The position numbers and the translations under genes were made by a program. Shown piece by piece: positions 7,528 through 18,012 of a DNA stretch of 48,191 nt (positions are counted from its first letter, which is position 1; each line of letters starts with the position of its first letter). This stretch comes from Microthrixaceae bacterium (GTDB taxonomy: Bacteria > Actinomycetota > Acidimicrobiia > Acidimicrobiales > Microtrichaceae). The notes under the pieces are model-generated. The model ran no database searches, was not told where the DNA came from, and worked only from the letters and a program-made list of their open reading frames with translations. The stretch spans positions 1 through 48,191 of the forward strand of contig JACJWI010000011.1 in assembly GCA_020637215.1 (NCBI GenBank), in the 5' to 3' direction.

Positions 7528-8696
7528 GGGCCGCCCCGACCGTCGTCCCGGTTGTCGACCCGGGCCGAGCCGGCGACCAGCGACCGGGGCCCCTGCCCCC
7601 GCTGCCCGGACGCGACCCGGTGATCGACCTGGTCCGCGCCGGAGCCCTGGTGGTCGTGGTCGCCTGGCACTGGGCGTTCACGACGCTGCGCTGGGACGAC
7701 GGACCGAAGGTGTCCAACCCGGTCGGCGTCACGCCGGGGATGTGGCTGGCCACCTGGTTCCTCCAGGTGATGCCGCTGTTCTTCCTGGTCGGCGGAGCGC
7801 TGCACGCCGGCGCGCTCGACCGGGCCCACGCCGGCGGAGCGCCGACAGCGACCCGCCCGCCCGATCGGACATTCGTCACGAGTCGCTACCGCCGGCTGGT
7901 CGTCCCGGTGCTCCCGCTGCTCGGCCTGGCCGCCGTCGCGGCGCTCGGCGCGGCGGCCATCGGGCGGACCGACGTGGTCCGAGGCGTCGTGTTGATGATC
8001 ACGCCGCTGTGGTTCCTGGCCGTGTACCTGGTGCTGGTGGCCGTCGCCCCGATCGCCCGACGACTCCACCTCCGGTTCGGGCTGTGGGTGCCGGTGCTCG
8101 GCGCGGCGGTCGTGGCCCTGGTCGACCGGGCGCTCGTGCTGCCCACCCGCGGAGACATCGGCGTTCTGCCCACGCTGGCGGTCTACGTCCTGACGTGGTC
8201 GGTGGTGCACCAGCTCGGGTTCCACCTGGCCGCGCTGCGCGCCGCACCCCGCATGTGGGCGTGGGTGACCGCCGCGGCAGGCTTCACCGCCCTCGCCGTC
8301 GGGGCAGCCGTCGGGGGCTACCCGGCGTCGATGGTCGGCACCCACCCCGACCCGATCTCGAACCTGTCGCCACCGAACCTGATGGTCGTGTTCCTGGCCG
8401 TCGCGCAGATGGGTTCACTGGTGGTCCTCGAGCCGACGCTGCGACGGTGGTGCGACCGACACCGGCGTCTGCTCGGCACCGCCGGGGCATGGTCGATGAC
8501 CGTGTACGTGTGGCACATGCTCGCCCTCGCGGCGTTCTGGGGACTGGTCGTCGTGCTCGCCGGTCCGGTCGACGCGACCATCGACGGGTCGTGGTGGGCG
8601 CAACGTCCGCTGTGGATGGTGGGCCCGCTGCTGTTCGCCGTGCCGCTGTTCGCTCTGACCGGACCGCGCCGGACGCCGACCGATCGGGCACGATGA
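7524..8696 (+). CDS. Acyltransferase family 3 membrane protein
   Basis: 390 residues, integral membrane, about ten hydrophobic segments. After a Pro-rich N-terminus, PVIDLVRAGALVVVVAWHWAF matches the opening of acyltransferase-3 (OafA/NodX-type) proteins: the D-R pair in the first helix and an active-site-like His in the next. Further family-like features are QVMPLFFLVGG and a late SMTVYVWHMLAL helix. Such proteins O-acylate cell-surface glycans or lipids; the acceptor here is unknown. GTG 7524 overlaps the upstream TGA (GTGA), and its own stop overlaps the kinase ATG (ATGA). The same DNA has longer open frames whose upstream translation is shadow of the preceding gene. Confidence 0.87.
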   Translation: MRAAPTVVPVVDPGRAGDQRPGPLPPLPGRDPVIDLVRAGALVVVVAWHWAFTTLRWDDGPKVSNPVGVTPGMWLATWFLQVMPLFFLVGGALHAGALDRAHAGGAPTATRPPDRTFVTSRYRRLVVPVLPLLGLAAVAALGAAAIGRTDVVRGVVLMITPLWFLAVYLVLVAVAPIARRLHLRFGLWVPVLGAAVVALVDRALVLPTRGDIGVLPTLAVYVLTWSVVHQLGFHLAALRAAPRMWAWVTAAAGFTALAVGAAVGGYPASMVGTHPDPISNLSPPNLMVVFLAVAQMGSLVVLEPTLRRWCDRHRRLLGTAGAWSMTVYVWHMLALAAFWGLVVVLAGPVDATIDGSWWAQRPLWMVGPLLFAVPLFALTGPRRTPTDRAR

Positions 8697-9946
8697 CCTG
8701 GATGGGAACCGGCCGCGCCACCGCACGCCGCACCACTGCTCGCCGCACCGGACGGGAACGGGTGACGCCGACCACCGCGGCGCTGCAGCGACGGATGCTG
8801 CTGGCGGTCGGCGCGCTTCGGGGGGTCACGCTGGTGTGGTCGGCGGTGGTGACCGCGGTCGACGCGTCCTCCGGGGTGCTCGACCGGCCGGCGGCCGCGG
8901 TTGTGCTCCTGGCCGTCCTCGCGGTGTGGTCGGCGGTGTGGACCGCGGCGGTCGCCGGTCGACGGCGTTGGGCGGACGGTTCGGTGGCGATCACGTTCGA
9001 CGTCGTCCTGGCCGCTGCGGCCGTCGGGGCCGACCACTGGCTCTACGCCGGTGAGCACCCGCAGTCGTTCGCGTCGGCGTGGCCGCTCGTGGCCGTGGTC
9101 GCCACCGCGGTCGCCCGCGGTCCGGTCACCGGGCTGATCGCCGGCACGGTCGTCGGTCTCGCCAACGTCGTCGGCGCGCTCACCATCGGGGCCGGCATGG
9201 AGGGAGAGTGGCTGTCCACGCTCGGCACCCTCGTCCTGCTCGCCGCGTCCGGGTGGGTGGCGGGGTGGGTGGCCGACCGGCTCCGCACCACCGCCCAGGC
9301 CGCGGCCGACGCCCAGGCCCGCGACGAGGTCGCCGCCACCCTCCACGACGGCGTGCTGCAGACGCTGGCGGTGATCCAACGACGTTCCGACGACACCGAC
9401 CTGGTCGCCCTGGCCCGCGAGCAGGACCAGGCGTTGCGGGCCTTCCTCCGCGGCAGCCCCCCGACCGGGGCGGCCTCACCTCCATCGACCCCGCTGGCCC
9501 CGTCGGCCCCGCTGGCCCCGTCGACCCTGCCCGCCCCGTCGTCCACATCGGCAACTGCCGCCGACGGCGAACTGATCGGCCGCCTCCGCCACGAGATCGC
9601 CCGCATCGAGCGCACCCACGCGATCGACGCTCCGCTCGTGGTCATCGACCCCGGCACCTCGACCGGATCGGCCGCCACCGCCCTGATCGGCGCGGCGGCC
9701 GAGGCGGTGGTCAACGCGGCCAAGCACTCCGGGACCGACCGCGTGTGGGTCAGCGTGGATCGCCGCAGCCCGTCGGGCACGATGGTGGTCGTGCACGACG
9801 AAGGCGACGGGTTCGACCCCGCCACCACCCCCGAGGGAACGGGGATCACCTCGTCGATCCGCCGACGCCTCGACGCGGTGGGCGGCGGGGCGACCGTGTC
9901 CAGCGCGGTCGGACGCGGCACCGACGTGACGGTCTGGGCCCCGTGA
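8693..9946 (+). CDS. Sensor histidine kinase, NarL-partner (HisKA_3) type
   Basis: 417 residues. Residues 1-30 are basic; about 35-195 contain five or six hydrophobic segments and form the membrane sensor. The phosphoacceptor is His218 in DEVAATLHDGVLQTL. The HATPase domain has an N-box (EAVVNAAKHSG), G1 (HDEGDGFDP) and G2 (GTGITSSI). Between them is an unusual Pro/Ala/Ser linker made of three six-residue units. It presumably phosphorylates the response regulator encoded next, with which it overlaps by 4 bp. The start is ATG 8693, coupled to the acyltransferase stop. Signal unknown; the operon suggests a cell-envelope cue. Confidence 0.9.
   Translation: MTWMGTGRATARRTTARRTGRERVTPTTAALQRRMLLAVGALRGVTLVWSAVVTAVDASSGVLDRPAAAVVLLAVLAVWSAVWTAAVAGRRRWADGSVAITFDVVLAAAAVGADHWLYAGEHPQSFASAWPLVAVVATAVARGPVTGLIAGTVVGLANVVGALTIGAGMEGEWLSTLGTLVLLAASGWVAGWVADRLRTTAQAAADAQARDEVAATLHDGVLQTLAVIQRRSDDTDLVALAREQDQALRAFLRGSPPTGAASPPSTPLAPSAPLAPSTLPAPSSTSATAADGELIGRLRHEIARIERTHAIDAPLVVIDPGTSTGSAATALIGAAAEAVVNAAKHSGTDRVWVSVDRRSPSGTMVVVHDEGDGFDPATTPEGTGITSSIRRRLDAVGGGATVSSAVGRGTDVTVWAP
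9488..9541 (+). repeat. Three 18-bp tandem units inside the kinase gene
   Basis: Three consecutive 18-bp units encode TPLAPS, APLAPS and TLPAPS. They sit between the phosphoacceptor helix and the HATPase domain and keep the reading frame, so copy changes would only alter linker length. Confidence 0.75.
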
Positions 9947-10584
9947 GCACCGTCGCGGGTCGGGCCGTGCGGGTCGTGGTCGCGGACGACCACCAGATCT
10001 GGCGGGCGGGCATCCGGGCCGACCTCGGCGAGAGCTTCGCGGTGGTCGGCGAGGCCGAGGACGCCCCCGGCGCGATCGAGACCGCCCGCCGCGAACGGCC
10101 CGACCTGGTGCTGTGCGACCTGAACATGCCCGGCGGCGGCGGGATGGCGGTCGTGCAGGCGCTCGCCGCCGAGCTCCCCGTCGTCGTCCTCACCGTCAGC
10201 GAGTCCGAACGGGACCTGCTCGACGTCGTCGCCGCCGGAGCGGTCGGCTACCTGCTCAAGTCGACCCGCTCCGACGATCTGCGCGCCTCGCTCATGCGCG
10301 CCGCGGAGGGCGAGCCGGTGTTCTCACCGCAGCTCGCCGCGCTGCTCATCGGCGAGTACCGCCGCCTGGCCACCACCGGCGGCGACGGGTCGCTGCCGCT
10401 GAGCGAACGCGAGCGCGAGGTGCTCGCGCACGTGGCCCGCGGCGAGTCGTACCGGACCGTCGGCGACGCGCTGTTCATCTCGCCCAAGACCGTCGAGAAC
10501 CACGTGCGCAACGCGATGGCCAAGCTGCACCTGTCGCGACGCCACGAGCTGATCCGCTGGGCCGTCGACCACGGCATCACGTGA
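9943..10584 (+). CDS. Response regulator, NarL/FixJ family
   Basis: 213 residues. The receiver domain opens VRVVVADDHQIWRAGI; the phosphoacceptor is Asp59 (LVLCDLNMP), followed by the conserved T/S (VVLTVSES) and K (GYLLKS) positions. The C-terminal LuxR-type helix-turn-helix is LSEREREVLAHVARGESYRT...ISPKTVENHVRNAMAKLHL. GTG 9943 overlaps the kinase stop (GTGA), so the pair is translationally coupled. It is the last gene of the four-gene operon starting near 6766; autoregulation is plausible but not shown by the sequence. Confidence 0.95.
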   Translation: MSTVAGRAVRVVVADDHQIWRAGIRADLGESFAVVGEAEDAPGAIETARRERPDLVLCDLNMPGGGGMAVVQALAAELPVVVLTVSESERDLLDVVAAGAVGYLLKSTRSDDLRASLMRAAEGEPVFSPQLAALLIGEYRRLATTGGDGSLPLSEREREVLAHVARGESYRTVGDALFISPKTVENHVRNAMAKLHLSRRHELIRWAVDHGIT

Positions 10585-10627
10585 CCACCCCCGTCTCACC
10601 CACCCCGGCCTCACCCACCCCGCTGCG

Positions 10628-10673
10628 TTCTCATGACCGTTCGCGCCACCAGTGGCACGAGGAGTCATGAGAA
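10628..10673. promoter_or_regulatory. Long inverted repeat enclosing the rarD ribosome-binding site and start
   Basis: TTCTCATGAC (10628-10637) and GTCATGAGAA (10664-10673) are perfect 10-bp complements; the inner part adds GCCAC-ca-GTGGC. In mRNA the 3' arm contains the rarD ATG (10667) and the loop side carries its GGAG, so the hairpin could hide the start. As DNA it could be an operator. The 10-mer recurs at 48154-48163. Confidence 0.6.
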
Positions 10674-11629
10674 TCGAGGCCGACGTGGCCGGTGACCCCA
10701 CCCGCGACCACCGGATCGGCGTCATCGCCGGGGTGGCCGCCTACGGGCTCTGGGGATTCTTCCCGATCTACTTCCACCTGCTCGCGCCGACCTCGCCCGT
10801 CGAGATCCTCTGCCACCGGATCCTGTGGTCGCTCGCGGTCATGGCCGTCGTGCTGGCCTGGCGACGCGACGGCGCCTGGATCCGACCGCTGCTGGGCCGA
10901 CCGCGCCAGCTCGCCGAGCTGGCGTTGGCCGCGCTGCTGATCGCCGTCAACTGGCTGCTGTACGTGTGGGCGGTCGAACAGGACCGGGTGGTCGACGCCG
11001 CGCTCGGCTACTTCATCAACCCGCTCGTCACCGTGACGCTCGCCGTCGTCGTGCTGGGCGAGCGGCTCCGACGGCTCCAGTGGATCGCGGTCGGCCTGGG
11101 TGCGGTCGCGGTCGCGGTGATCACCGTCGGCTACGGCGAGGTGCCCTACGTCGCGCTCGCGCTCGCCGTGTCGTTCGCCGGCTACGGCTTCCTCAAGAAG
11201 CGGGTGACGCTCGCTCCGTCCCAGTCGCTGGCGGCGGAGACCGCGATCCTGGCCCCGGTCGCGGCGATCGCCATGGCGGTCATGGCCCGCGGCAACGGCC
11301 TGGAGTTCGGCAGCGACCCGGCCATGTCGGCGCTGCTCGCCACGTCCGGGGTGGTCACCGCGGTCCCGCTGGTCCTCTTCGCCGCGTCGGCCCGCCGCAT
11401 CCCGCTCACCATGCTCGGCCTGCTGCAGTACCTGACGCCGACGCTGCAGTTCCTGTGCGGCGTGCTCATCTTCGACGAACCGATGTCGGCCACGCGTTGG
11501 GTCGGGTTCGGTCTCGTCTGGGCGGCGTTGACGTTCATGTCGGTCGACGCCGTGGGTCGACTGCGGGCCGGGGAGCGGCTGCAGGACTCCGACGAGGCGG
11601 TCGTGGCCGCAACCCCCGACCTGGGCTGA
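10667..11629 (+). CDS. rarD: EamA/DMT-family permease, RarD-like
   Basis: 320 residues, inner membrane, about ten TM helices. RarD signatures are visible: AAYGLWGFFPIYFHLL, EILCHRILWSLAVM, NWLLYVWAVEQDRVVDAALGYFINPLVTV and the late LLQYLTPTLQFL. Family members are drug/metabolite transporters; the substrate is not predictable. ATG 10667 has GGAG 3-6 nt before it; an upstream GTG in frame at 10652 is less well placed. The start codon lies inside the right arm of a 46-bp inverted repeat. The gene stands alone between a two-component operon and the convergent guaA. Confidence 0.9.
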   Translation: MRIEADVAGDPTRDHRIGVIAGVAAYGLWGFFPIYFHLLAPTSPVEILCHRILWSLAVMAVVLAWRRDGAWIRPLLGRPRQLAELALAALLIAVNWLLYVWAVEQDRVVDAALGYFINPLVTVTLAVVVLGERLRRLQWIAVGLGAVAVAVITVGYGEVPYVALALAVSFAGYGFLKKRVTLAPSQSLAAETAILAPVAAIAMAVMARGNGLEFGSDPAMSALLATSGVVTAVPLVLFAASARRIPLTMLGLLQYLTPTLQFLCGVLIFDEPMSATRWVGFGLVWAALTFMSVDAVGRLRAGERLQDSDEAVVAATPDLG

Positions 11630-11646
11630 GGGCCGGGCGCCGGCCC
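11630..11646. terminator. Bidirectional hairpin between rarD and guaA
   Basis: GGGCCGG-gcg-CCGGCCC directly after the rarD stop, between convergent genes. No T-run, as is common in such GC-rich genomes. Confidence 0.55.
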
Positions 11647-11674
11647 ACGCCAACCGGTCAGCGCCGGTCGACGG

Positions 11675-13344
<1,670 letters not shown>

Positions 13345-13348
<4 letters not shown>

Positions 13349-14505
13349 CGCTGGGCTCCGGGCCTCACGGCGGGCGGGGCGGTGACGACCAGCTCGGCCT
13401 TCTGCAGGTCCTTCAACGTGCCATGGCCGGTCACGGCCATCGCCTTGCGCAGCCCGCCCATCAGGTTGGTGCGACCGTCGGCACGATCCGACGGGCCCAG
13501 CAGGATCTGCTCCAACGACCCGCGCCGCGGCACCCGTCGCAGACGACCCCGGGGCAGTCGGGAGTGGAACGACGTCATCGACCACACCGCGCCACCGGCC
13601 GGCGCCTCGTCCGCCGCGGCCAACGGCGCGCCGAGCATGACCGCGTCGGCGCCGCACACGACCGCCTTGGCGATGTCACCGCCGGTGGCCATCCCGCCAT
13701 CGGCGATCAGGTGCACGTACACGCCGGTCTCGTCGAGGTGACGCATGCGCGCCGCGCGGGCGTCCGCGACCGCGGTGGCTTGCGGGTTGCCGACGCCCAA
13801 CACGCGACCCGTGGTCGAGGTGGCGCCGGTGCCGATGCCGACCAGCACCGCGGCCGCGCCGGTGCGCATCAGGTGCAGGGCCGCCTGGTAGCTGGCGCAC
13901 CCGCCGACCACCACCGGCACCTCGAGCCGACGCACCAGGTGCTTGAGGTCGAGCGGATCGTGGGCGCCGCCGCTGACGTGCTCGGCCGAGGTGACCGTGC
14001 CCTGGATCATCAGCAGATCGGGTTCGGCCTTCTTGATCGTGGGCAGCAGGGCCTCGGTGTGCGCCGGGCTGACCGCCACGCACACCGTGGCGCCGGCGTC
14101 GCGGATCTCGGCGATGCGCTGCTCGACCAGCTCGGGACGCACCGGCGCGTCGTACGCCTCGCGCAGCAGTGCCACCCCGTCGCGGTCGTCGCCCTCGCCG
14201 TCGCGGGGATCGTGCGCGGCGATGCGCTCCAACAGCGCGGTCGGGTCGTCGTGACGACACCACAGCCCCTCGGCGTGCAGCGCGCCCACGCCGCCCAAGC
14301 GGTCCATCTCGACCGCGGTGGCCGGGCTGGTCACCCCGTCGAGCGGCGCCGCGATCACCGGGAGGGCGAACTGGTAGGCGTCGATCTGCCAGGACGTCTC
14401 GACCTCGTCCGCGTCGCGGGTCCGGCGGCTGGGGACGATGGCCACCTCGTCCAGCGAGTAGCCCCGCCGCCCGTCCTTGCCCAATCCGATCTCGATCTCT
14501 GCCAC
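13345..14505 (-). CDS. guaB3: GuaB3-family IMP dehydrogenase-related protein
   Basis: 386 residues, TIM-barrel of the IMPDH/GMP reductase superfamily without CBS domains. It opens MAEIEIGLGKDGRRGYSLDEVAIVPSRRTRD (shown split here by region: MAEIEIGLGKD, then YSLDEVAIVPSRRTRD), and has APLDGVTSP and LIADGGMATGGDIAKAVVCG. The active-site loop reads GIGTGATSTTGRVLGVG, with no Cys where true IMPDH has SICTT, as I expect for actinobacterial GuaB3. Its reaction is therefore uncertain. GTG 14505 has AGGTG 8 nt upstream. The stop overlaps the guaA ATG. Confidence 0.9.
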
Positions 14506-14619
14506 GTCACACCTGTCCGGAGGAAAGGCGGGAGCTTACTGCGGTCGGGCCGACCGACCCCTGCCCAGGTCGCCTCCGACGCTCACCGGTCGACGACGGC
14601 AGGGCCCCGGGTCACGCCG

Positions 14620-15009
14620 TCAGCTGCGAAGGGAGCGCAGGAGCTGCTTGGCCATCGAGGTGTTCATCTGCCACACCACCCGCCGGCCGACGTCGGAGGC
14701 CTGGTGCACGACCCCACCCCCGGTCATCTCCTCGATCGAGTCCAACCCGGCGATCACCGCGGAGCGGGTGGCGTCGGTGGCCTTGTAGCCCATGTTGGTC
14801 AGCCCCTTGACCAGGTCCGACTGCGCCACGGGCTCGGGCGCGGCCGAAGCGATGATCCGCAGCGCGTCCTTGGTCAGCTCGGCGCCCTGGGTGACGGCCT
14901 CCGCCGCGGTGAGCCCGCCCTCCTCCTGGCCGTCGACCGACGCCAGCCAGCGCCGGACCTTGACGACGATCTCACCGTGGGTCTCACCTTCGAAGGTCAC
15001 GCTCGGCAT
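14620..15009 (-). CDS. Conserved-looking hypothetical protein, 129 residues
   Basis: Not recognised. ATG 15009 gives MPSVTFEGETHGEIVVKV, a charged soluble protein without signal peptide or TM segments. The central part (LTKDALRIIASAAPEPVAQSDLVKGLTNMGYK) could form a small winged-helix-like helical bundle, which is a guess from helix pattern only. Codon use matches the neighbours (third positions almost all G or C), so it is a real gene. It lies between the NADH dehydrogenase gene and guaB3 on the same strand with gaps of 50 and 114 bp. Confidence 0.75.
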   Translation of the reverse strand: MPSVTFEGETHGEIVVKVRRWLASVDGQEEGGLTAAEAVTQGAELTKDALRIIASAAPEPVAQSDLVKGLTNMGYKATDATRSAVIAGLDSIEEMTGGGVVHQASDVGRRVVWQMNTSMAKQLLRSLRS

Positions 15010-15059
15010 GGACCCACGCTACCGGCCCGTCCGGTGCGGACGGCGGCCCCACCCGCGCC

Positions 15060-16376
15060 CTACCGGTCGGGATCGGTCGGCATCGGGCGACCCGACGGCC
15101 GGGCCGGGTGGTCGTCGTCGCCGACGATCAGTCGCGACGCCCGGTCGTAGGTGACGTAGTTCCACGCCCAGTTGACCATCACGTTGGCGCGGTTGCGGAA
15201 CCCGATCAGCATGATCAGGTGCAGGCCCAGCCACGCCAGCCACCCCGGCGTGCCCGAGAACCGGAGGCGCCCCGGCAGCTGCGCCACCGCGTTGCGACGG
15301 CCGACGGTGGCCATCGTCCCCTTGTCCACGTAGTGGAACGGCTCGGCGGGATGCCCGGCCAGCTCGGCGACCAGGTTGGCGGCCACCAGCCGCCCGCCCT
15401 GGATGGCCACCGGGGCGAGCTGCGGCAGCACGCCGCCGGAGCCGTCGGGTGACGCGGCCAGGTCGCCGACCACGGCGATCTCGGGGTGGCCGGGAACGGT
15501 CAGCTCCGGGGTGACGACCACCCGACCGCCGCGGGTCAGGGTTCCGTCGCCCAGGTGACGGGCGAGAACGTCGGCGAGCGGGCTCGCCTTCACCCCGGCG
15601 GTCCACACCAGCGTGGAGCACGGCACGCTGGAGCCGTCGTCGAGTTGGACGACCTTGCCGTCGGTGCCGGTCACGCCCTGGCCGAAGACCAGCTCGACGC
15701 CCAGGCGGGCCAGGGTGCGAGCGGCCCGCGCCGACAGCTTGGGATGGAACGGCGCCAGCACCCGGTCGCCCGGTTCGACGATCACGACCCGGGCCTTGCG
15801 GACGTCCAGGGTCGGGAAGTCGTGCGAGAGGACGTTGCGGTACAGCTCGGCGATTCCACCGGCGAGCTCGACGCCGGTGGGTCCGCCGCCGGCGATGACC
15901 ACATCGAGCACGCCCTGTTCGACCAGCGACGGGTCGACCGACGCCCGCTCGAACTGGCGCAGCAGGTGCTGACGGAGCTGCAGCGCGTCCTCGAGCGACT
16001 TGAGCCCGAAGCCGTGCTCGTCGACCCCCGGCACCCCGTACGTGTTGGTGACCGCGCCCGCGGCCAGCACGAGACGGTCATAGGACAGAGCGGGTCCGTC
16101 GCGGAACACCACTCGCCGGTCATCGACGTCGATGTCGACCACCTGGCCCAGACGGACGTCGACGTTGGCCTGGGAACGCACGACGGCCCGCACCGGAGCG
16201 GCGATGTCGTCGCCGTCGAGACCGGCGGTCGCGACCTGGTACAGGAGCGGCTGGAACGTGTGGAAGTTGTTGGCGTCGACCAGCACCACGTCCACCGGCG
16301 CGGCGGCCAGGCCCTTCACCAGCTCCAGGCCGGCGAAGCCGGCACCCACCACCACGACTCGACGTCGGCGTTCCAT
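15060..16376 (-). CDS. ndh: Type II NADH dehydrogenase (NAD(P)/FAD oxidoreductase)
   Basis: 438 residues. FAD-binding VVVVGAGFAGLELVKGL is at residues 7-23; a second dinucleotide fold has VVIAGGGPTGVELAGGIAELYRN; EIAVVGDLAA and VAIQGGRLVAANL are the flavin-contacting C-terminal blocks. The hydrophobic WLAWLGLHLIMLIGF followed by RNRANVMVNWAWNY is the membrane-anchoring end of NDH-2. It passes electrons from NADH to quinone without proton pumping. ATG 16376 lies 6 nt after a TAGGTT box, a leaderless start divergent from guaB. Confidence 0.9.
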   Translation of the reverse strand: MERRRRVVVVGAGFAGLELVKGLAAAPVDVVLVDANNFHTFQPLLYQVATAGLDGDDIAAPVRAVVRSQANVDVRLGQVVDIDVDDRRVVFRDGPALSYDRLVLAAGAVTNTYGVPGVDEHGFGLKSLEDALQLRQHLLRQFERASVDPSLVEQGVLDVVIAGGGPTGVELAGGIAELYRNVLSHDFPTLDVRKARVVIVEPGDRVLAPFHPKLSARAARTLARLGVELVFGQGVTGTDGKVVQLDDGSSVPCSTLVWTAGVKASPLADVLARHLGDGTLTRGGRVVVTPELTVPGHPEIAVVGDLAASPDGSGGVLPQLAPVAIQGGRLVAANLVAELAGHPAEPFHYVDKGTMATVGRRNAVAQLPGRLRFSGTPGWLAWLGLHLIMLIGFRNRANVMVNWAWNYVTYDRASRLIVGDDDHPARPSGRPMPTDPDR

Positions 16377-16382
16377 GCCGTC

Positions 16383-16388
16383 AACCTA
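16383..16388 (-). promoter_or_regulatory. Leaderless -10 box of ndh
   Basis: TAGGTT on the minus strand, 6 nt before ATG 16376. Divergent from the guaB promoter 40 bp away. Confidence 0.5.
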
Positions 16389-16426
16389 CCGGCGCCGCGG
16401 CCTTCGATCCCCTGACGACGACCGAC

Positions 16427-16432
16427 TAGCAT
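16427..16432 (+). promoter_or_regulatory. Leaderless -10 box of guaB
   Basis: TAGCAT, 6 nt before ATG 16439. Confidence 0.55.
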
Positions 16433-16438
16433 CCCGCC

Positions 16439-17989
16439 ATGGCGCCCCTCTCCGACGACTCCCCCGCCCCGTCCGCCTCCCCGTCGACCGCCCCGGCCGG
16501 CCTCTCCGCCGCCATCGGTGACCCCAGCGACCGCTTCGGCTCCATGGGCCTCACCTTCGACGACGTGTGCCTGGTCCCCGGACCGTCCGACGTCATCCCC
16601 GCCGAGGTCGACACCTCGACCCGCCTGACCCCGAGCATCGTGCTGGCCATCCCGCTCATGTCGGCGGCCATGGACACCGTCACCGAGGCCCGGCTCGCCA
16701 TCGCCATCGCCCGCGAGGGCGGCCTGGGCGTCATCCACCGCAACCTGTCGATCGACGACCAGGTCACCGAGGTCGACAAGGTCAAGCGCTCCGAGTCGGG
16801 GATGATCGTCGACCCGGTCTGCCTGGGCCGCGACCACCTGGTGGCCGACGCTCTGGACCTGATGGCCAAGTACCGCATCAGCGGCGTGCCGATCGTCGAC
16901 GACGACCACCACCTGGTCGGCATCCTGACCAACCGCGACCTGCGCTTCGAGGACGACCCCTCCAAGCGGGTCGACCAGGTGATGACCGCCGAGGGCCTGG
17001 TCACCGCGCCACAGGGCACCACGCTGGAGGAGGCCCAGGCGATCCTCGGCCGGCACCGCATCGAGAAGCTGCCCGTGGTCGACGACGACGGCCGCCTCAC
17101 CGGGCTCATCACCGTCAAGGACATCAACAAGAAGCTCAAGTACCCGAACGCCACCAAGGACCCGCAGGGTCGGCTGCGCTGCGCGGCCGCGGTCGGCGTC
17201 GGCGACGACGCGCTCGAGCGGGCCCAGGCCCTGGTCGACGCCGGGGTGGACCTGCTGGTGGTCGACACCGCGCACGGCCACTCCGCCGGCGTGCTCGAGG
17301 TGGTCCGCAAGATCAAGGCCAACCTGAACGTCGACGTGGTCGCCGGCAACATCGCCACCGGAGCGGCGACCGCCGCGCTGATCGACGCCGGGGCCGACGC
17401 GGTCAAGGTCGGCGTCGGTCCGGGCTCGATCTGCACCACCCGCATCGTCGCCGGCGTCGGCGTGCCGCAGCTGACCGCGGTGCAGGAGTGCGCCCGGGTC
17501 GCCGCCGCCCACGGCGTCGGCATCATCGCCGATGGCGGCGTGCGCTACTCCGGCGACATCGCCAAGGCGATCGCCGCGGGCGCCGATGTGGTCATGGTCG
17601 GCAGCCTGCTCGCCGGCGTGGACGAGACGCCCGGCGAGATCGTCCTCAGCCAGGGTGAGCGCTACAAGGCGTACCGGGGCATGGGCTCGCTCGGCGCCAT
17701 GAACGCCCGCAGCTTCTCCAAGGACCGCTACTTCCAGGGCGAGGTCGAGACCACCGAGAAGGTCGTGCCCGAAGGGGTCGAGGGTCGGGTGCCCTACAAG
17801 GGCCCGGCGCAGAAGATCCTGTACCAGCTGATCGGCGGCCTGCGCTCGGCCATGGGCTACTGCGGGTCGCACACCATCGGCGAGCTGCAGACCGGAGCGC
17901 AGTTCGTGCGGATGAGCCCGGCCGGTCTGCGCGAGGCGCACCCCCACGACGTGACCATCACCGCCGAGGCACCCAACTACTGGATGTGA
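16439..17989 (+). CDS. guaB: IMP dehydrogenase
   Basis: Oxidises IMP to XMP, the committed step to guanine nucleotides, feeding GuaA encoded nearby. 516 residues. The N-terminal 35 residues are Ser/Pro/Ala-rich; the barrel starts LTFDDVCLVPGPSDV; two CBS domains occupy about 120-235; the catalytic Cys332 is in GVGPGSICTTR; the IMP-binding loop IIADGGVRYSGDIAKA and the mobile flap (YRGMGSLGAM, then RVPYKGP) are intact. ATG 16439 follows a TAGCAT box by 6 nt. Unlike guaA and guaB3 it is on the plus strand with its own promoter. Confidence 0.97.
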   Translation: MAPLSDDSPAPSASPSTAPAGLSAAIGDPSDRFGSMGLTFDDVCLVPGPSDVIPAEVDTSTRLTPSIVLAIPLMSAAMDTVTEARLAIAIAREGGLGVIHRNLSIDDQVTEVDKVKRSESGMIVDPVCLGRDHLVADALDLMAKYRISGVPIVDDDHHLVGILTNRDLRFEDDPSKRVDQVMTAEGLVTAPQGTTLEEAQAILGRHRIEKLPVVDDDGRLTGLITVKDINKKLKYPNATKDPQGRLRCAAAVGVGDDALERAQALVDAGVDLLVVDTAHGHSAGVLEVVRKIKANLNVDVVAGNIATGAATAALIDAGADAVKVGVGPGSICTTRIVAGVGVPQLTAVQECARVAAAHGVGIIADGGVRYSGDIAKAIAAGADVVMVGSLLAGVDETPGEIVLSQGERYKAYRGMGSLGAMNARSFSKDRYFQGEVETTEKVVPEGVEGRVPYKGPAQKILYQLIGGLRSAMGYCGSHTIGELQTGAQFVRMSPAGLREAHPHDVTITAEAPNYWM

Positions 17990-18012
17990 ACCACCGGATG
18001 TGACGGTTCCGC

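Noticed and set aside
7517..9946. 809-residue plus-strand frame covering the acyltransferase and kinase
   Set aside because: Only the part from ATG 8693 is the kinase; the upstream part is the acyltransferase gene read out of frame.
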